Assembly (NCBI RefSeq): GCF_021917145.1
Contig: NW_025813703.1
Span: 248,001-312,000, forward strand
Direction: 5' to 3'
Source of the DNA: Hypomesus transpacificus
Taxonomy: Eukaryota; Chordata; Actinopteri; Osmeriformes; Osmeridae
Length of the DNA stretch: 64,000 nt
In this document: piece by piece, positions 37,619-50,900 of the stretch
How positions within the stretch are numbered: position 1 is the first letter of the stretch
How the letters are laid out: each line of letters opens with the position of its first letter
Notes under the pieces: generated by a model
The model's input: only the letters and a program-made list of their open reading frames with translations
Database searches by the model: none
What the model was told of the DNA's origin: nothing
Position numbers and translations under genes: made by a program

Positions 37619-38934
37619 CTCCTGACATGTCTGTTATCACTGTAAGGAGTCTACATGTCTGCTTTCACTGTAAGGAGTCTATATGTCTGTTATCACTGTA
37701 AGGAGTCTACATGTCTGCTTTCACTGTAAGGAGTCTATATGTCTGTTATCACTGTAAGGAGTCTACATGTCTGCTTTCACATTAAAGAGTCTACATGTCT
37801 GCTTTCACTGTAAGGAGTCTACATGTCTGCTTTCACTGTAAGGAGTCTATATGTCTGTTATCACTGTAAGGAGTCTATATGTCTGTTATCACTGTAAGGA
37901 GTCTACATGTCTGCTTTCACTGTAAGGAGTCTACATGTCTGCTTTCACTGTAAGGAGTCTATATGTCTGCTTTCACTGTAAGGAGTCTATATGTCTGTTA
38001 TCACTGTAAGGAGTCTACATGTCTGCTTTCACTGTAAGGAGTCTACATGTCTGTTATAACTGTAAGGAGTCTGCATGTCTGCTGTCACTGTAAGGTGTCT
38101 ACATGTTTGCTTTCAATGTAAGTAGTCTACATGTCTGTGATCACATTAAAGAGTCTACATGTCTGCTTTCACTGTAAGGAGTATGCATGTCTGCTTTCAC
38201 TGTAAGGAGTCTACTTGTCGGTTATCACTGCGAGGAGTCTACATGTCTGCTTTCACTGTAAGGAGTCTACATGTCTGTTATCACAGTAAGGAGTGTACAT
38301 ATCCGTTATCACTGTAAGGAGTCTACATGTCTGCTTTCACTGTAAGGAGTCTACATGTCTGCTTTCACTGTAAGGAGTCTACATGTCTGCTTTCACTGTA
38401 AGGAGTCTATATGTCTGCTTTCACTGTAAGGAGTCTACATGTCTGCTTTCACTGTAAGGAGTCTACATGTCTGTTATAACTGTAAGGAGTCTGCATGTCT
38501 GCTGTCACTGTAAGGTGTCTACATGTTTGCTTTCAATGTAAGTAGTCTACATGTCTGTGATCACATTAAAGAGTCTACATGTCTGCTTTCACTGTAAGGA
38601 GTATGCATGTCTGCTTTCACTGTAAGGAGTCTACTTGTCGGTTATCACTGCGAGGAGTCTACATGTCTGCTTTCACTGTAAGGAGTCTACATGTCTGTTA
38701 TCACAGTAAGGAGTGTACATATCCGTTATCACTGTAAGGAGTCTACATGTCTGCTTTCACTGTAAGGAGTCTACATGTCTGTTATCACAGTAAGGAGTGT
38801 AACTATCCTTTATCACTGTAAGGAGTCTACATGTCTGCTTTCACTGTAAGGAGTCTACATGTCTGTTATCACTGTAAGGAGTGTACATATCCGTTATCAC
38901 TGTAAGGAGTCTACATGTCTGTTATCACTGTAAG
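37619..38934 (+). repeat. 28-bp minisatellite, about 47 units, with 420-bp higher-order repeat
   Basis: The unit reads GTCTACATGTCTGCTTTCAC then TGTAAGGA, with common variants (GTTATCAC, TATATG, CATTAAAGA, TACATATCC). The 1316 bp equal 47 units of 28 bp. The 361 bp from 38001 recur without change at 38421, a shift of 420 bp or exactly 15 units, and the resemblance extends about 100 bp upstream with few changes. The array is therefore a recent block duplication of an older, already varied array. It lies between the apolipoprotein gene and pex11b. Confidence 0.95.
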
Positions 38935-40231
38935 AAAACTACATCCGCTGGACGACAGTGCAGAAAGTGATGGAATAACTGGTTGTCAAGTGGGTCTTGG
39001 ACAGTGTACACTACTACCAACTGACAACGTTCCTCTTAAAGAACATTTCACAACATTAAAGTCGATAGCGATTGGGTAACCCAAGTTGTATTTGACTATG
39101 CAGCCATATTGTGTCCCGAAGTGAGGTAAACAGCACAGGCACAGAATGTTACAGCAGATTTATTTTCACTTACATGGATGAATACCCCCCTCCCCTCCCT
39201 TTAAGGCTTATGTGACAAAGTCGAAGTCAGTCATAATCATTTACTACTGAAAATAGTAGTAGATTATTTGCGTGTCCCGTTTCTGTAAAATCTCGGAACC
39301 TGATTTTCCTTCTGTGTGTGAATAATTTCCCCTAGAACACACCAATGTTAAATTAAAGGAAAACAAAATGTTATATATGCATTTTAATTGGTCTTTAACC
39401 TATTCATATATAGTAACATATTTACAGTTTTAGACCTGTACAAAAAAGCTTTCTGTTTCTGAAAATACCTCTGTATACCTGATTGCGCTTACCATTTAGA
39501 TCAAATTGTTGCAAAGTCATCTAATGCTGTATTGCGCTGATCTCTTCCAAACTGGCTGAAGCACGTGGACATTCCATACATGGATTACTTTGTTTGTAGT
39601 ACAAGTCTAACACAATACGAATTAAACGTAAAATCAGTGCAGCTTAGGAAACAACAGTTGCAGACAATGAGTATGGGACCAACTCATTGCTTTTTAACAC
39701 AAACATTAGTGAGGTGTTACGGTTTCTGTGTTGGCTGCTCTACCCACACAATTATCGGAGAAGAAAGAAAAGTTAATTAAATGTTGGTATCAAAGCATGG
39801 CTGAATGCTATGTGTGGTCCACACAGCTATATGTTCTATAACTATTTGACATTTCCCCCTCGAAATTCCTGACATCACACATTGCCACCACAAAAACGCA
39901 ACATAAAACCGTGGCCTTGTAAAATGTAACCTTTCCAATTAAATAAGATATGGGCAATTTGATAACTCTGTTACTGTAGGTCCAGATATCAAGATGTTTG
40001 CAAGTCTAGCATTCTATGTGTAAATAGATCAATACAACTATATTTTATATGACAGAACTTTCTTACCGTTCAAACCAAGAGATTGAGGGCAGCTTAATAA
40101 TTGAAAAATTCAGGTCCTTAGCTTGATAGAACTACCCGTAAACGGCTATCATTTCAAGAACCTCTCCTAAAATGCCACATTTGACCTCACCTAACTCCAC
40201 CTGCACTTGGTACTCTTGAGATCCCCATTTC
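38935..40231. other. Spacer before the 3' end of pex11b
   Basis: No gene is supported. The pex11b 3'UTR must occupy the right part; no convincing poly(A) signal was singled out. Open frames here are short and lack motifs. Confidence 0.4.
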
Positions 40232-41676
40232 TCAGGGCTTGAGCTTCAACCAGGGGTGAATAATGGTGAGTATGGAGATGATTGAGGAGGCAAGGCCACA
40301 GGCCCCAACAAAGCCCGGCCCAGTAGGGTAAATTCCCAGCCTGTCCAGGGGGATAAAAACGTCACAGGCATTCTTCAACAGGTCCAGCAGCAGAGGCGGG
40401 TTGCTGCGCAGCACTGTTACAAGCAAGTGGAACTGTCGGTGCAGGCGCCTGGAGAGGAACGGGATCAAAGCAGAAGGGAGTCTAGAGAAAGAGGCTGGGG
40501 AAATGGGGGAGTCGGAGGGGGAGGGGATGTCGCTGTTTTCCGGCACAAGGGGACACGGGGTAAAGGGGGAAGTGCCGGACTTTGAAGTGCTGTTAGAGCG
40601 CACCTCGCGCTCCATGAGAAGGCTTATCTCATAGGCATCGCGGGTAAGGTTGAGGATGAGGGCAAAGAGGTAGTACCTGTAGAGTAAGAAAAGGGGAACA
40701 AGAGAGAGAGAGAGAGCACACTTAGGAAAATTAAACAAACCAAAACTTGAGGACTGAATGCAACATGCTTATTAAGCTCACGTCACCTAAAGGACCTCTG
40801 GCTCCACTTGTTCTGGTCCAGTTCTGGCAAGAGGCCTGTCTTACCGGCCCAAAGGACATTGTCACAGGCAAAGTACATTGCCCTGTTGAGGTGGGCTACG
40901 GTCAGGCACAATTGCAACACACTGTCAGAGAGGTGTACCGCTCGCTTTGCTGCCTCCAGGGCCTCTGCAGAGTTCCCCAAACGCATCACTGTGTTAATAG
41001 GGGTTTTTATGAAGACAAAGACAGAAATTAGATACAAGTCACGGAGATTGGGAAGCACAATACAAGAGGCGTCATTTAAACATGACGCAACGCAAAAGGA
41101 GATGCCGCTGAGACAGCTTTATAAAGCTTAATGTTTCACTTACATTTTCTCATGAGACTCATTTGGGTTTCTAGTTGTTTAACGGTATTCAGGAATTCCA
41201 AACCTTTACCACCCTTCTGAAGGGTATAGCCCAACAACGTGCAAGCATACTGTGCAGCCCTGTAGGACAAAATGCATGTCAGATCATTGCCAAACTATAC
41301 AATTCCACAATTAATTTAAATTTAGCCCACTGTTTTCCTTAAATGTCAACATGCGTTGACTTTGACCTAAGGTATTTTGCCAATGTTTGAACACATTCCA
41401 GTAACAGCTGGGGATAAGGAAAAGGACCTTTTACAGTACAGTAGCAACACAGTATTGGTACATTTCTTGTTTGCAATAGCTATTAGTATTGGTACAGTTG
41501 TTGTTGCAATAGCTACTATTATGTTACATATTTGTTTATGGCTGAAACAAGATAGCTAGAGCTAATAACTTCCTAACAAATTACAGAACTTTAAAAATTA
41601 AATTTTAAAATGTACACTACCTGAAAACTCTTTCCTTTGCTTGGCTCTGAGCATTAAACCGAACCCAAGAATCCAT
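40232..41676 (-). CDS. pex11b: Peroxisomal membrane protein 11B (Peroxin-11 beta)
   Basis: Four exons, 41676-41621, 41259-41144, 40988-40787 and 40676-40232, encode 272 residues (human 259). PEX11B curves and elongates the peroxisome membrane and recruits the fission machinery (DRP1, FIS1, MFF). Matches to human run along the whole protein: [77 protein letters not shown], then [18 protein letters not shown] and [14 protein letters not shown]. The C-terminus has a hydrophobic membrane segment ([20 protein letters not shown]) and the hallmark PWLKLKP. Between residues about 155 and 190 there is a Ser/Pro-rich linker ([16 protein letters not shown]) where human has a Gly-rich one. It is on the same strand as lix1l, as expected for this conserved 1q21 pair. 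Confidence 0.97.
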
Positions 41677-42340
41677 CCTCCAAGAAAACGGCAACTTTCG
41701 CTTGCAACCGTGATTACCAGAGAGGCCTTTGGCTTATGTAGCTAACCAAGTTGGAATTCCCGAAATAGTGCAGTTATATCTGTGCAGTAAAAAAATTGAT
41801 ACACTTCAAAAATGTTTGATGCCACGGAAACCATTAGGTTAACTTTGACTGACACTTGCTAACTTCGATTAGCTGGGGAATGTAGCTTACTTAGCAGGGT
41901 AAAGCAAGACTTGTCTTCTTTAGATTTGGTTGGCGGATTGCATCCAATTTACACATCCGTACACCGCCACCTACTGTGCAGGAGTGTGTGGGCAGTCACG
42001 CCCTACCCCCCACCTGATTCGTCCTTGGCAGTATTATTATAACAATCTATGAACACTGTCACTGTCTATCAAAATACAACCTTGTTAAATTGCTTTTATT
42101 TATTTATTATTGAAATATCAGCCATTCCACCAGCCAGTTGCTAGTCTAACTCTGGATCAAAAGATGAGAGCTTTACCACCACTACCCCCCCCCCCCCCCC
42201 CCCCCCCATAAAAAAAAACACCTTCTTGTAACATCTGTTGTTAAAGTGTAAGCCTACTATATCTACTAAAGTTGGAGCAGAACATCAAAAGTTTCATACG
42301 TTGTGAAATAACTGAGATCATATATGGAGTTATGGCACAA
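41677..42340. other. pex11b upstream spacer with poly(C) tract
   Basis: Holds the pex11b promoter and leader (not resolved) and, at 42185-42207, a run of 23 C followed by ATAAAAAAAAAC. The left half also has AT-rich DNA. No other gene is seen. Confidence 0.45.
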
Positions 42341-43146
42341 CTAAATAATTTATTACACAAACTAAATACAAATTCAAAAATTCAATTATGACATTGAAAT
42401 CAGTTGATCAGTGGTTGATGATTGTATTGTTGTTTCTAGTTGATGAGTGTATCATGTTATAGAAGGTAATTTATAATAATACTCATCATTGCTATTGAAT
42501 GGCTTTCCCAGGCGGGGCAGTAGTCCACCTCATAAAAATAAATGCTAGTAGGCTTTTCAGTATCAAGCAGGAGATAAGATTCCGAAAACAGGACCTCCAC
42601 CGAACATCAACATGCCGTGATGAAGTACGTAAGTACGTCCTTGAGTACTTGCGGTCGGTATGAATCAGATATTAGTAATCGTTGCACACACAGTATATAC
42701 TGTCATTTGCCATCTGCAAATCAGTTCACATAAGTCATTTGGTCATCTCCAACCCATAGAATTTTGAAATTGTTTCCACAAACCTAACCTCATGGTCTAA
42801 TATGGGAGACTTTCTGATATCTTTTCATCAACAGCAAAAAAAATACAAATAATTCATTTCAGGATGCCCTCTCCTGCATTGTGAGAAAAAAAAGTTAATC
42901 TGTCTCATTCATCACTAAATGGTAACAGACTGTCAATAAAAGCTAGACCAATTTTTAAAACAATTAGCATTTGCTATGTTTTGCTTCAATAGGGTTTACA
43001 GAATGCTATTATCTACACTAATTACTGTTAATTCCTCATTGCAAATTTTAACTCGTATAAGAGTCAATGGTCCCCTCACAAAAGGTACAGCATTCACTTT
43101 AAGATACCAGCCTAATGGATGGCTGTGTACCCCATAGTGACCCCCC
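42341..43146 (-). other. rit1: rit1 3'UTR
   Basis: About 800 bp after the rit1 stop, ending near a minus-strand AATAAA (TTTATT at about 42349). AT-rich, without other open frames of note. Confidence 0.5.
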
Positions 43147-45467
43147 TCAGTGCTCTGAGTGCTGCTTCCTGTGGAAAGTAGAGCGCATGCGGCTCCAGAA
43201 GGAATGGCTCCTCCTCGTCTTCCTCTCACTTCCTCGAACAGACTCCGCTTCACGCTGCCGTATCTGTCGGACAAGCGCGGCAAAAACCTCGTCGATGTAG
43301 TAGCGATACGCGGCCGAAGTCTCAAAGAAGGGGCACTGGAACTCCCGGGCCAGCTCACGGCCCTCCTCTACTGACACCTAGTGGGTGAAAGTAGGACACG
43401 TTTCTGCTACTACCTTTTAATGCACTGCACACCTTATTTCTGGTCATGTGGGACTAGAAAAAGGACAAAAGCAGAAAAGGGGCACCCTCTTCTCAATGGT
43501 TTTCAAACCCCTTTTGATACCAAGCATTGCCCAAGCAATGAGGGGCGTCTCTACACTTCCTTACCTGTCGGAGGTGTGCCAGGTCGGACTTGTTGCCCAC
43601 CAGCACCACAGGGGTTTCCGCGGTACGGCGCACGCGATCAATAAGCTGCTTGAAGTGGCGGGCTTCCTGGAAGCTCCGTCTGTCGGTAATGGAATAGGAG
43701 ATGATGAAGCCCTCGCCTGCCCGCATGTACTGATCCCGCATGGCTGTAAACTCCGCCTAGAGAGAGAGTGGGGTGTGTGTGTGTGTAGATAGGAGGGAAA
43801 GGGTGTGGTGTATCAGAGCATGAAACTTTCCAGAGTGCTAATGTTATACTCACACACAAGCACACCCTGTGTGAGTATACGGATGTAAAGATCATTGTCT
43901 AAGTATTTGCGAAAAACCATACATGACCTTTGTTTTCCTTGTGGTTGAACAGTTATAGGTCATGTGGCATGTGGAACCCGCTGAACAAAAGCGAAAAACC
44001 ACCAAATCAGTGGGTAATTGCTATTTCAGACACCACTCTGTAAGGAGTTGCTGAATTCTGCTCAACTATATACCCTATGAGCGAACGCATGAGTCATGCG
44101 TACCTTCAAATGGTCACTTGAAACCATTGAGATTTTTTGTTGACCCAAAACTACTCAGCAATAGCTTCTAGACTGAAGTCATGCAAATCAAGTAGAGTAG
44201 TAAATACATGGGAGGGAAGGAGAGAGAGACACGTATGGATGGACAGCTGCATCACCTGTCCCGCAGTGTCCAGGATGTCCAGGTTAGCTGGCTCATCATC
44301 GATGCGGATCTGCGTCTTGTAGGCATCCTCTGAAAAAGGGACGGTGGCATCAGCGTTTCATTGAGCGTTTCTTTACGAAAGTGAAACACAACCAGGGAAA
44401 TTCATATTCGGAATTTTGCAACCAACCTAATGATTTGGAATGATTATCACTGGGTCAAGGGTGGACAAGGGCACATGGTTATATATCAGTGGTATAGACA
44501 AGGGCACATGGTTATATATCAGTGGTATAGACAAGGGCACATGGTTATAGATCAGTGGTATAGATAAGGGCACATGGTTACAGATCAGTGGTATAGATAA
44601 GGGCACATGGTTACAGATCAGTGGTATAGCATCTGACGGCAGATCAGGAGGTCACAGGTTCTAATCCCCATCTGTAGGTCTGCTAAATGAATACATTGTT
44701 GTTATTTGGTGTACCGGCACATAGTTATGGACTTTGGGCGTTTGGTGCATGAGGAACCACCTCTAACTGAACACATTCAAGACCAAGGAGATGGTGGTGG
44801 ACTCCTTTCTATGTAGCTATAACTATATTATTCTACACAATAAATATTTTTCCATGTTTTATTGTAGGACAGGTGTTCTTCTATGTGAAGGCTGTAAACA
44901 GTGAAGTTTCCATTTGGTCTGAAGACTTTGGACTTGTGGTGGTGTGTTTCATTTTCCTACAGTGAGGCTTCTCACGTTGGGATCTACCTGGATCTCCTAG
45001 CAGATGCATCAAGTTGGTGACGGATAGTGTGAGCTGAGCAGTGGATCAAGGTTCTATTGCAGCCCCATCCAGGGGCGAAGTCAACAGTGTATTACATACC
45101 TACCAGGAAGATCACGGCCTATGGAGAAGTCATGGACCTGCCTTGGGATAGTCCATGCTTGACTACAATCTACCTCAGACAGTTATTCAGTTCTCTTTCT
45201 TTTCTCCATGCTGTCTGTGGTACAGAATGTGACACTCTTTTCATTTGGATATATAAGCGACAATTGATCTTCTTTTTTTCGGTTCCACCATAATACAACA
45301 CAGAAATACAGCAGATTTTCTGTGAAATATCAGTTATGATATTTTGGTCACTACTTGACATTTAACATTTGATGACTGTCTCACCTATGGTTGGATCATG
45401 ATCCTCAGGGAACCTATGGCTGATGAACTGCATTATGATGGCTGAGGGGAGAGACAGAGACAATGTA

Positions 45468-45516
<49 letters not shown>

Positions 45517-46169
45517 TTACAGTATTATATGTATCACACACACAGACACATTAATACAACACTCACCCTGTTAACAGTTCTTTCTTTCTATCTGTAAATC
45601 TCTCTTTTTACTGTAACTCTCTTACAGCACAGACACATCTCTGTAGGGTACATTTGACTAAACAGCAGGCATGATAGCCTACAGTATAAAACACACAACA
45701 CTATCGACTATCATCTTAGTATGATGTGTACCAGTACCAGTAAAATTGCCAGTCTCCATGGCAACAAACATAACAAGAGGAAAGGGTGCTAGGTGCTGCT
45801 TAATCTTCCTGACGACAGCCACTCAGACTGCACCTTTGAGTTAAAGAAAGGCCGTGCCTACAAGTGACAGTGTTTCTGACTATCTGTGTGTGTGTAGAAA
45901 AAGGCACAATAAACTTGAGAGCGGTTATGCCTACAAGATTATACTTCATCCATTTTCAATGTATGGATCATCTGCCAGTAGGCACTTAGCATAACTACTG
46001 CCAGTAGGCCTACATATAATCACTTAACCCCAGGAAGACTGGAGGGGCGAAGAGGAATATACCAAGTGGAATGTGGAGGTTACTTACCGCTCTTGCCCAC
46101 TCCTCCCTCTCCCAGCATCACCAGCTTGTACTCACGGGAGAGGCCCCCAGAGCCTCTCGACGACTCCAT
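43147..46169 (-). CDS. rit1: Ras-like GTPase RIT1
   Basis: Five coding exons: 46169-46088, 45441-45385, 44329-44256, 43756-43565 and 43377-43147, giving 211 residues (human 219). RIT1 is a RAS-family GTPase at the plasma membrane that signals through RAF/MEK/ERK and p38 and is degraded through LZTR1. G motifs: P-loop GEGGVGKS (residues 20-27), switch [17 protein letters not shown], switch [22 protein letters not shown] (no substitution at the Gln), NKSD and ETSA. The P-loop has Glu where human has Ala at the second position. The C-terminus is basic and aromatic ([22 protein letters not shown] minus its first residues) and has no CAAX box, as is usual for RIT proteins, which bind membranes by charge. 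RIT2 is excluded by position next to syt11 rather than by sequence alone. Confidence 0.96.
44464..44628 (+). repeat. 33-bp minisatellite in rit1 intron 2, ending in a SINE head
   Basis: Five copies of GACAAGGGCACATGGTTATA then TATCAGTGGTATA (33 bp), drifting to GATAAGG...ACAGATC in the last copies. The final CAGTGGTATAGC continues into ATCTGACGGCAGATCAGG ... GGTTCTAATCCCC, a tRNA-derived head with A and B boxes (about 44618-44680). The repeat unit ends with the SINE's own first bases. Confidence 0.75.
44756..44812 (+). mobile_element. Short LINE fragment in rit1 intron 2
   Basis: GGAACCACCTCTAACTGAAC ... AAGGAGATGGTGGTGGACTC matches the LINE at 32837-32892 (RNHLELN...VEMVVDS). It is a short decayed piece of the same CR1/L2/Rex1-like family. 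Confidence 0.6.
45472..45517 (+). repeat. (GT)n(GA)n microsatellite just upstream of rit1 exon 2
   Basis: A run of GT dinucleotides passes into GA dinucleotides about 30 bp upstream (in gene sense) of the acceptor of rit1 exon 45441-45385. Confidence 0.8.
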
Positions 46170-46179
46170 TCACACTGAT

Positions 46180-47360
46180 GTGAACAAACACAAGCAAGTA
46201 CACGTGAGGACACAAACCATAAGCTGTACAAAACTAGACTAGACACAAACACACATCCATTCCGCACACCCTCTAACACAGAACATTCAACATGGCACAT
46301 TTTGTGCACAGGTGACATGAATATCATAGATTATTGAGAGCAAGAGGGCTGAGGGCTTTCAGTGACTTGGATATGCCTGGTAATCATACTGTAGTTTAGA
46401 AATCATGCTAAGAGAGTCAAAGGACAGAACTGGAGCTACAGTCTACTCAGTCTTAAAATAAGAACTCTGTTTGAGCATGTATCAGATAGTCAGATGACTT
46501 CTAAGTTATCAGAGTAGTCTGTTAGTATTCACAAACAAAGAGGAACTGAGTCATATAGAGTTGACGCTCAATGTCATGTGACTTTGCGACTGATGTTGTG
46601 ACATTAATAATAGGGCATTGTCAACATGAGAGGTTGCATGCAAATGCATTAAAGTAACCTACTGTGTAGTTTATAGAGCGCATTTCATATATTTAACATC
46701 TATATCACCTGTTGATTGTTATTTGGGGGAGGGGTTGGCTTGCAAGTAAAATATGTATTAACAGTAGATTTTAAATGTATCTCCATATCCGCCTTACGTT
46801 GCCCATTGCAATACCTAGGCTACTTGTGTTTATCTTCATTGTCCATAATTTAAATGTATCCCTATTTTTGTGCTTGTAAAATAAATAGCATTAGCATATT
46901 GCAGAAATACAGTAATAATTGTAAGAACAGGACATTGTCCATGTTGCCGCACCGCAATTCCTTTTCCTTCTCCCAGTAACATCACTTCTTTACGGTCTTT
47001 GTAAATAATTGAGTCCGGGCTGTATTGGTCAGGCCTCCGACTTAGCAGCTACTTCATGTTCAAAATCCGGCCACTTTGTTTTGCTTTTAAGCCTTCGTCG
47101 TCCTGACATTTTATGTCACTGTTGTCAGCAGACTTAAACTGTTTGAGCATTACAGTGAAAACTAATGGTAGCTTATTATTGATGCTTTTAAGCGATATAT
47201 TCAGGCATTGTCATTTTTGTCAAGCAACAAACGAGATTGACATTACTTGAAGTAACTAAAACTTCGAAAACTTACCATGACATTATTATGGCATTACTCT
47301 CCATTTGTTGCGAACCGCTTTAACAGACATGATCACAGTTTAGCAGGCCTATAGTTTCAA
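46180..47360 (-). promoter_or_regulatory. rit1: rit1 leader intron and 5' exon
   Basis: The first coding exon of rit1 follows a CACATCAG acceptor a few bases before its ATG. A strong minus-strand donor (CATG|GTAAGTTTTC, near 47275) marks a leader exon above it, which contains a short uORF (ATGTCTGTTAAAGCG ... ATGCCATAA). The promoter should lie near 47.4 kb, where CG dinucleotides are frequent. A run of 13 G is at 47563-47575. Confidence 0.45.
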
Positions 47361-47979
47361 TGGCATATGCCATGGTCGACGTCAGTAGCCAAATGCTTTA
47401 GCACAACAAAGCAACTTTTATCCAAGTTTTAGTGCACTTTTGTTTTGGTTTAACGTCACCCACCCGCTACACGAAGCGGCGAAACACGCAATAGACATTT
47501 GTTATTCATACTCATATTTTCATAAAATTACAATTTAGCGAAGTTATTTACGGAGGTGAGGAGGGGGGGGGGGGGCAAATCAAATCTAAATAAACATATG
47601 TGTGTCTGTTTCAAAAGCAATAATGACTTACCTATATCACAAAGCGACTTTGTTCATAATTGCCCAAGTCAACACGCTGGTCAGTAAGCGTTAGGTTTTT
47701 GAGGATTAATCTTTTATCATAAAATTCTTAACAACTGTAAACAGCATACCATGGCTTGCACACTATTTGTCCCAGGGTCCCTCTGCCCGTTTCTTTAGAT
47801 GTCAGGCCTAACTAAGTTTAGAATCGATTTGTGATCAGCAATGAAACGATCAGTTTTATGGTTTAAAAACGTTTAAGAGTTGAAAATAGCATTTATGATG
47901 ATCATTAGCTTTGCTTACTATTGTCAAAAAAGCTCTGATATAATAAAAACATAACAAGAGAAGTAAATTAGTCCAGGAG

Positions 47980-50900
47980 CTTTTTATTTGTACTTTTAAT
48001 GTTTTTCCAAATTGAACATAGGCTACAAGTTAACATCAGTGTTACATTTTTAGCATAGATTGTTATAGAATGATGCAGATCGGTCAGAGTAGGCTATTTG
48101 TCTTGGGTTGCATTTATTCACTAAAACCGGCAATCCTTGAATTATAACCAAGACAAATAATCAATTATAACTAATATTGGACATTTTCAAAAGAAATGTG
48201 CCCCTTGCTTTTTACCTAACCGCAAAAGAGAGGATATGAAAAGTAGTGATGACGTAACACAAAACTATACCATGGCAAAAATAAGATGCACCCCAAAAAT
48301 GTAATACATTTACAGAAGCCCAACAGTATGTCATTCAATGGAACAACTATTACATAAAGGGACAGGTAGTGTGTTTGCCTTTTAGAACTTGGGAACACAC
48401 TGTAAAGTTTACAACGTTATATTAAACATTTCTAAAATCAAAATCCCCAAAAGTAAAATGGCTTTATGCAATGGTACATAAAAGATAGATTCTTACCATT
48501 TTTAAGGTATTCAGTGATTGTGGGCACATCATTCTGATTATGCAGTGTTCATTTTATTTACTTAGAGAAACAAGCAACAGGAATAGGATATGGTTTTATA
48601 TTGGTCCTGGGTAACCAAGACTAAAGTGACTGACACGTTGACATTACTGTAACGTGGAATATAAAGAGATTTCACAACAAAGAGTATCTGTGTATGTTTT
48701 GTTTAAAGTGTGATAATTCATATGTATTATTTCAGCAAAAACATAACTTTCAATTTAAACTGAGGTAAAAAATAAGTTTTTGTGTGTGTGGTTGTTTAAA
48801 TTCACAAAGCTAAAATGTTTCCACATTGACTAATCTCTAGGCGTTTTTCCAAATAATTATATAGTGAGACTGCTCAGAATTAGGACATGTGATCACTAAA
48901 TGTATAGTCACATATGCTGAAAACACCCCACACATGTAAGCCACCACCCACCACTTATCTGTGCCCTTACAAGACTCAATTGAGGCTATGGTGTCAGGGC
49001 GAGAACAAGTACACTTTGTTCCAGTCCTGTCCTGTCCACAAAACTCAATCACATCCTAGACTTAAATATATTAAACACAATAAATGTAAATGCTAGAATT
49101 TGATCAAGCATATGTAACACAGGTAACGTTTTATTAAACAGTATTGTGAAATATTGTTTTATTTGCCAATAAGCCAACCAGGAAACAAGTGGAAACCTCT
49201 GAGAACAGAACAGGTTTGTAGTGTTTCTTTGCGAGCTGTTATTTTTACCTAAATTGCCTTACTATTGTTTACATTGAACAATTGAACATTGTACATTTTA
49301 TGAGTTCATGTAGGAAGGCAAACCAAGAACATAGGTTCATTTCTTTCTGATGGGTCAATAAAAAATAATATGCAGGAAGGGAGAAACCTCGTTAAACTTC
49401 AGTTTAACCTCAGTAACATGATAAGTATAAGTATTGTGTATAGATATGTCAACTTGATATAAAAAGCAAAATTATAACCTATATACAATACCATATTTCC
49501 AAGTGAAAGAAGAAAATGATCCAAGGCTTAGCTCAAATATAAACACGTTCATCAAATTAACCAAAGCAAACAACAAACAGTATAGCATCAGGCCTTTCAG
49601 AGAGCTAATATAAAATGACCACTTAGCAAAGCTTTAAGAATCAGTGCATAGTACACATTATTCTCTCCTTGGTTGAACCCTTGCTATACCCAATACCCAA
49701 CACTCCCACTGAACCTGCATCGTTAATTCAGGTAAGCTACTGTACATGAATACATCTGTGGTTATTAACATTTACCAAACAAGCTTCTGAGTACCAAGCA
49801 CAATTTGAAAAACATGTTTAAAAAAATTCACTTCACTAGTATATTGTATCTCTTTGTAGGGACACAGTTTTAGCATGGCTGTAACAAGACCATTTAATCA
49901 AGTGCTTTGAGCTTAAAGAGCAGTTGCATGCACTTGTGCTGGGCAGCTAGCATATAGTATGAAACTCTACATACATACAACAACGAGGAAAGTAAACCAT
50001 GACAGCTAGGGGTTCTTCAATCGCTATTATTCCGACAAGCTTCAAAAAGCCCTTGACAGAATAAGGACCTCCCTGTAGAGAATGAAATGTGACAGAGGAC
50101 TTGTGCAAGGACAAGGGAGGACACTACAACAGGAACTGTCACTTTGACACAAGGTTAGACTGTATCAAGGTATCTATGATGGTTAAAATGAATATAAGTA
50201 TTGTTGTATGTATTACAGTTTGTGAAAGGTAAAATGAAGTTCAAAACCAATTTATGATTACTTGTTATAATCAGTGGCATTGCAATATCTCACAGCTAGG
50301 CTTTCTGGGTGATTGAGTACTGACATGCAGAGAACACATTACAGCGTTGCATGTTCAGAGGTCTACAGCAGAATAGTCCATTCACACTGGGACTGTATAG
50401 GTTACCATGACCACTACCTTATGTGGTCATGACAATAGCAGTACTAAAGTGAGTGAGTTTAAGTACAATCTCATCTCAGCCGATTTGATTGCCTAGCAGG
50501 GGTATGCAAGGAGACAACAAGGAGATGGAGTGCTACTGAGGCACCTTAGATTGTACTCTTAGCAAAGCATATAAAAAACGTTTGGGAACAAAAATAAAAT
50601 TGATTAATACCGAGCAATGCTTACACGGTCTCCATTTTGTTTAACAAAAACTGGGAGGAAAGCTTGTCAAGCCAATTCATAATTTCTGAACACATGAAAA
50701 GCTTTTACATTAGATTTTTTATATCAGTGCTGCCATAAAATAGATAGATAGACAGATCTGCATAAGACTTGAAAGTAACCTGACCTGCAGTAGATGTACG
50801 CAATATATCAAACCAGTTAAAAAGGAATTTCTCTTTACATAATAACACCCATTGAAAGCAGCCTCTTACAGTTATAACGGTCTCGCAAAAGAAAGTTGTT

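Noticed and set aside
37619-38934. CRISPR-like array
   Set aside because: Units are contiguous 28-mers without spacers, in animal DNA with no cas genes; it is a minisatellite.
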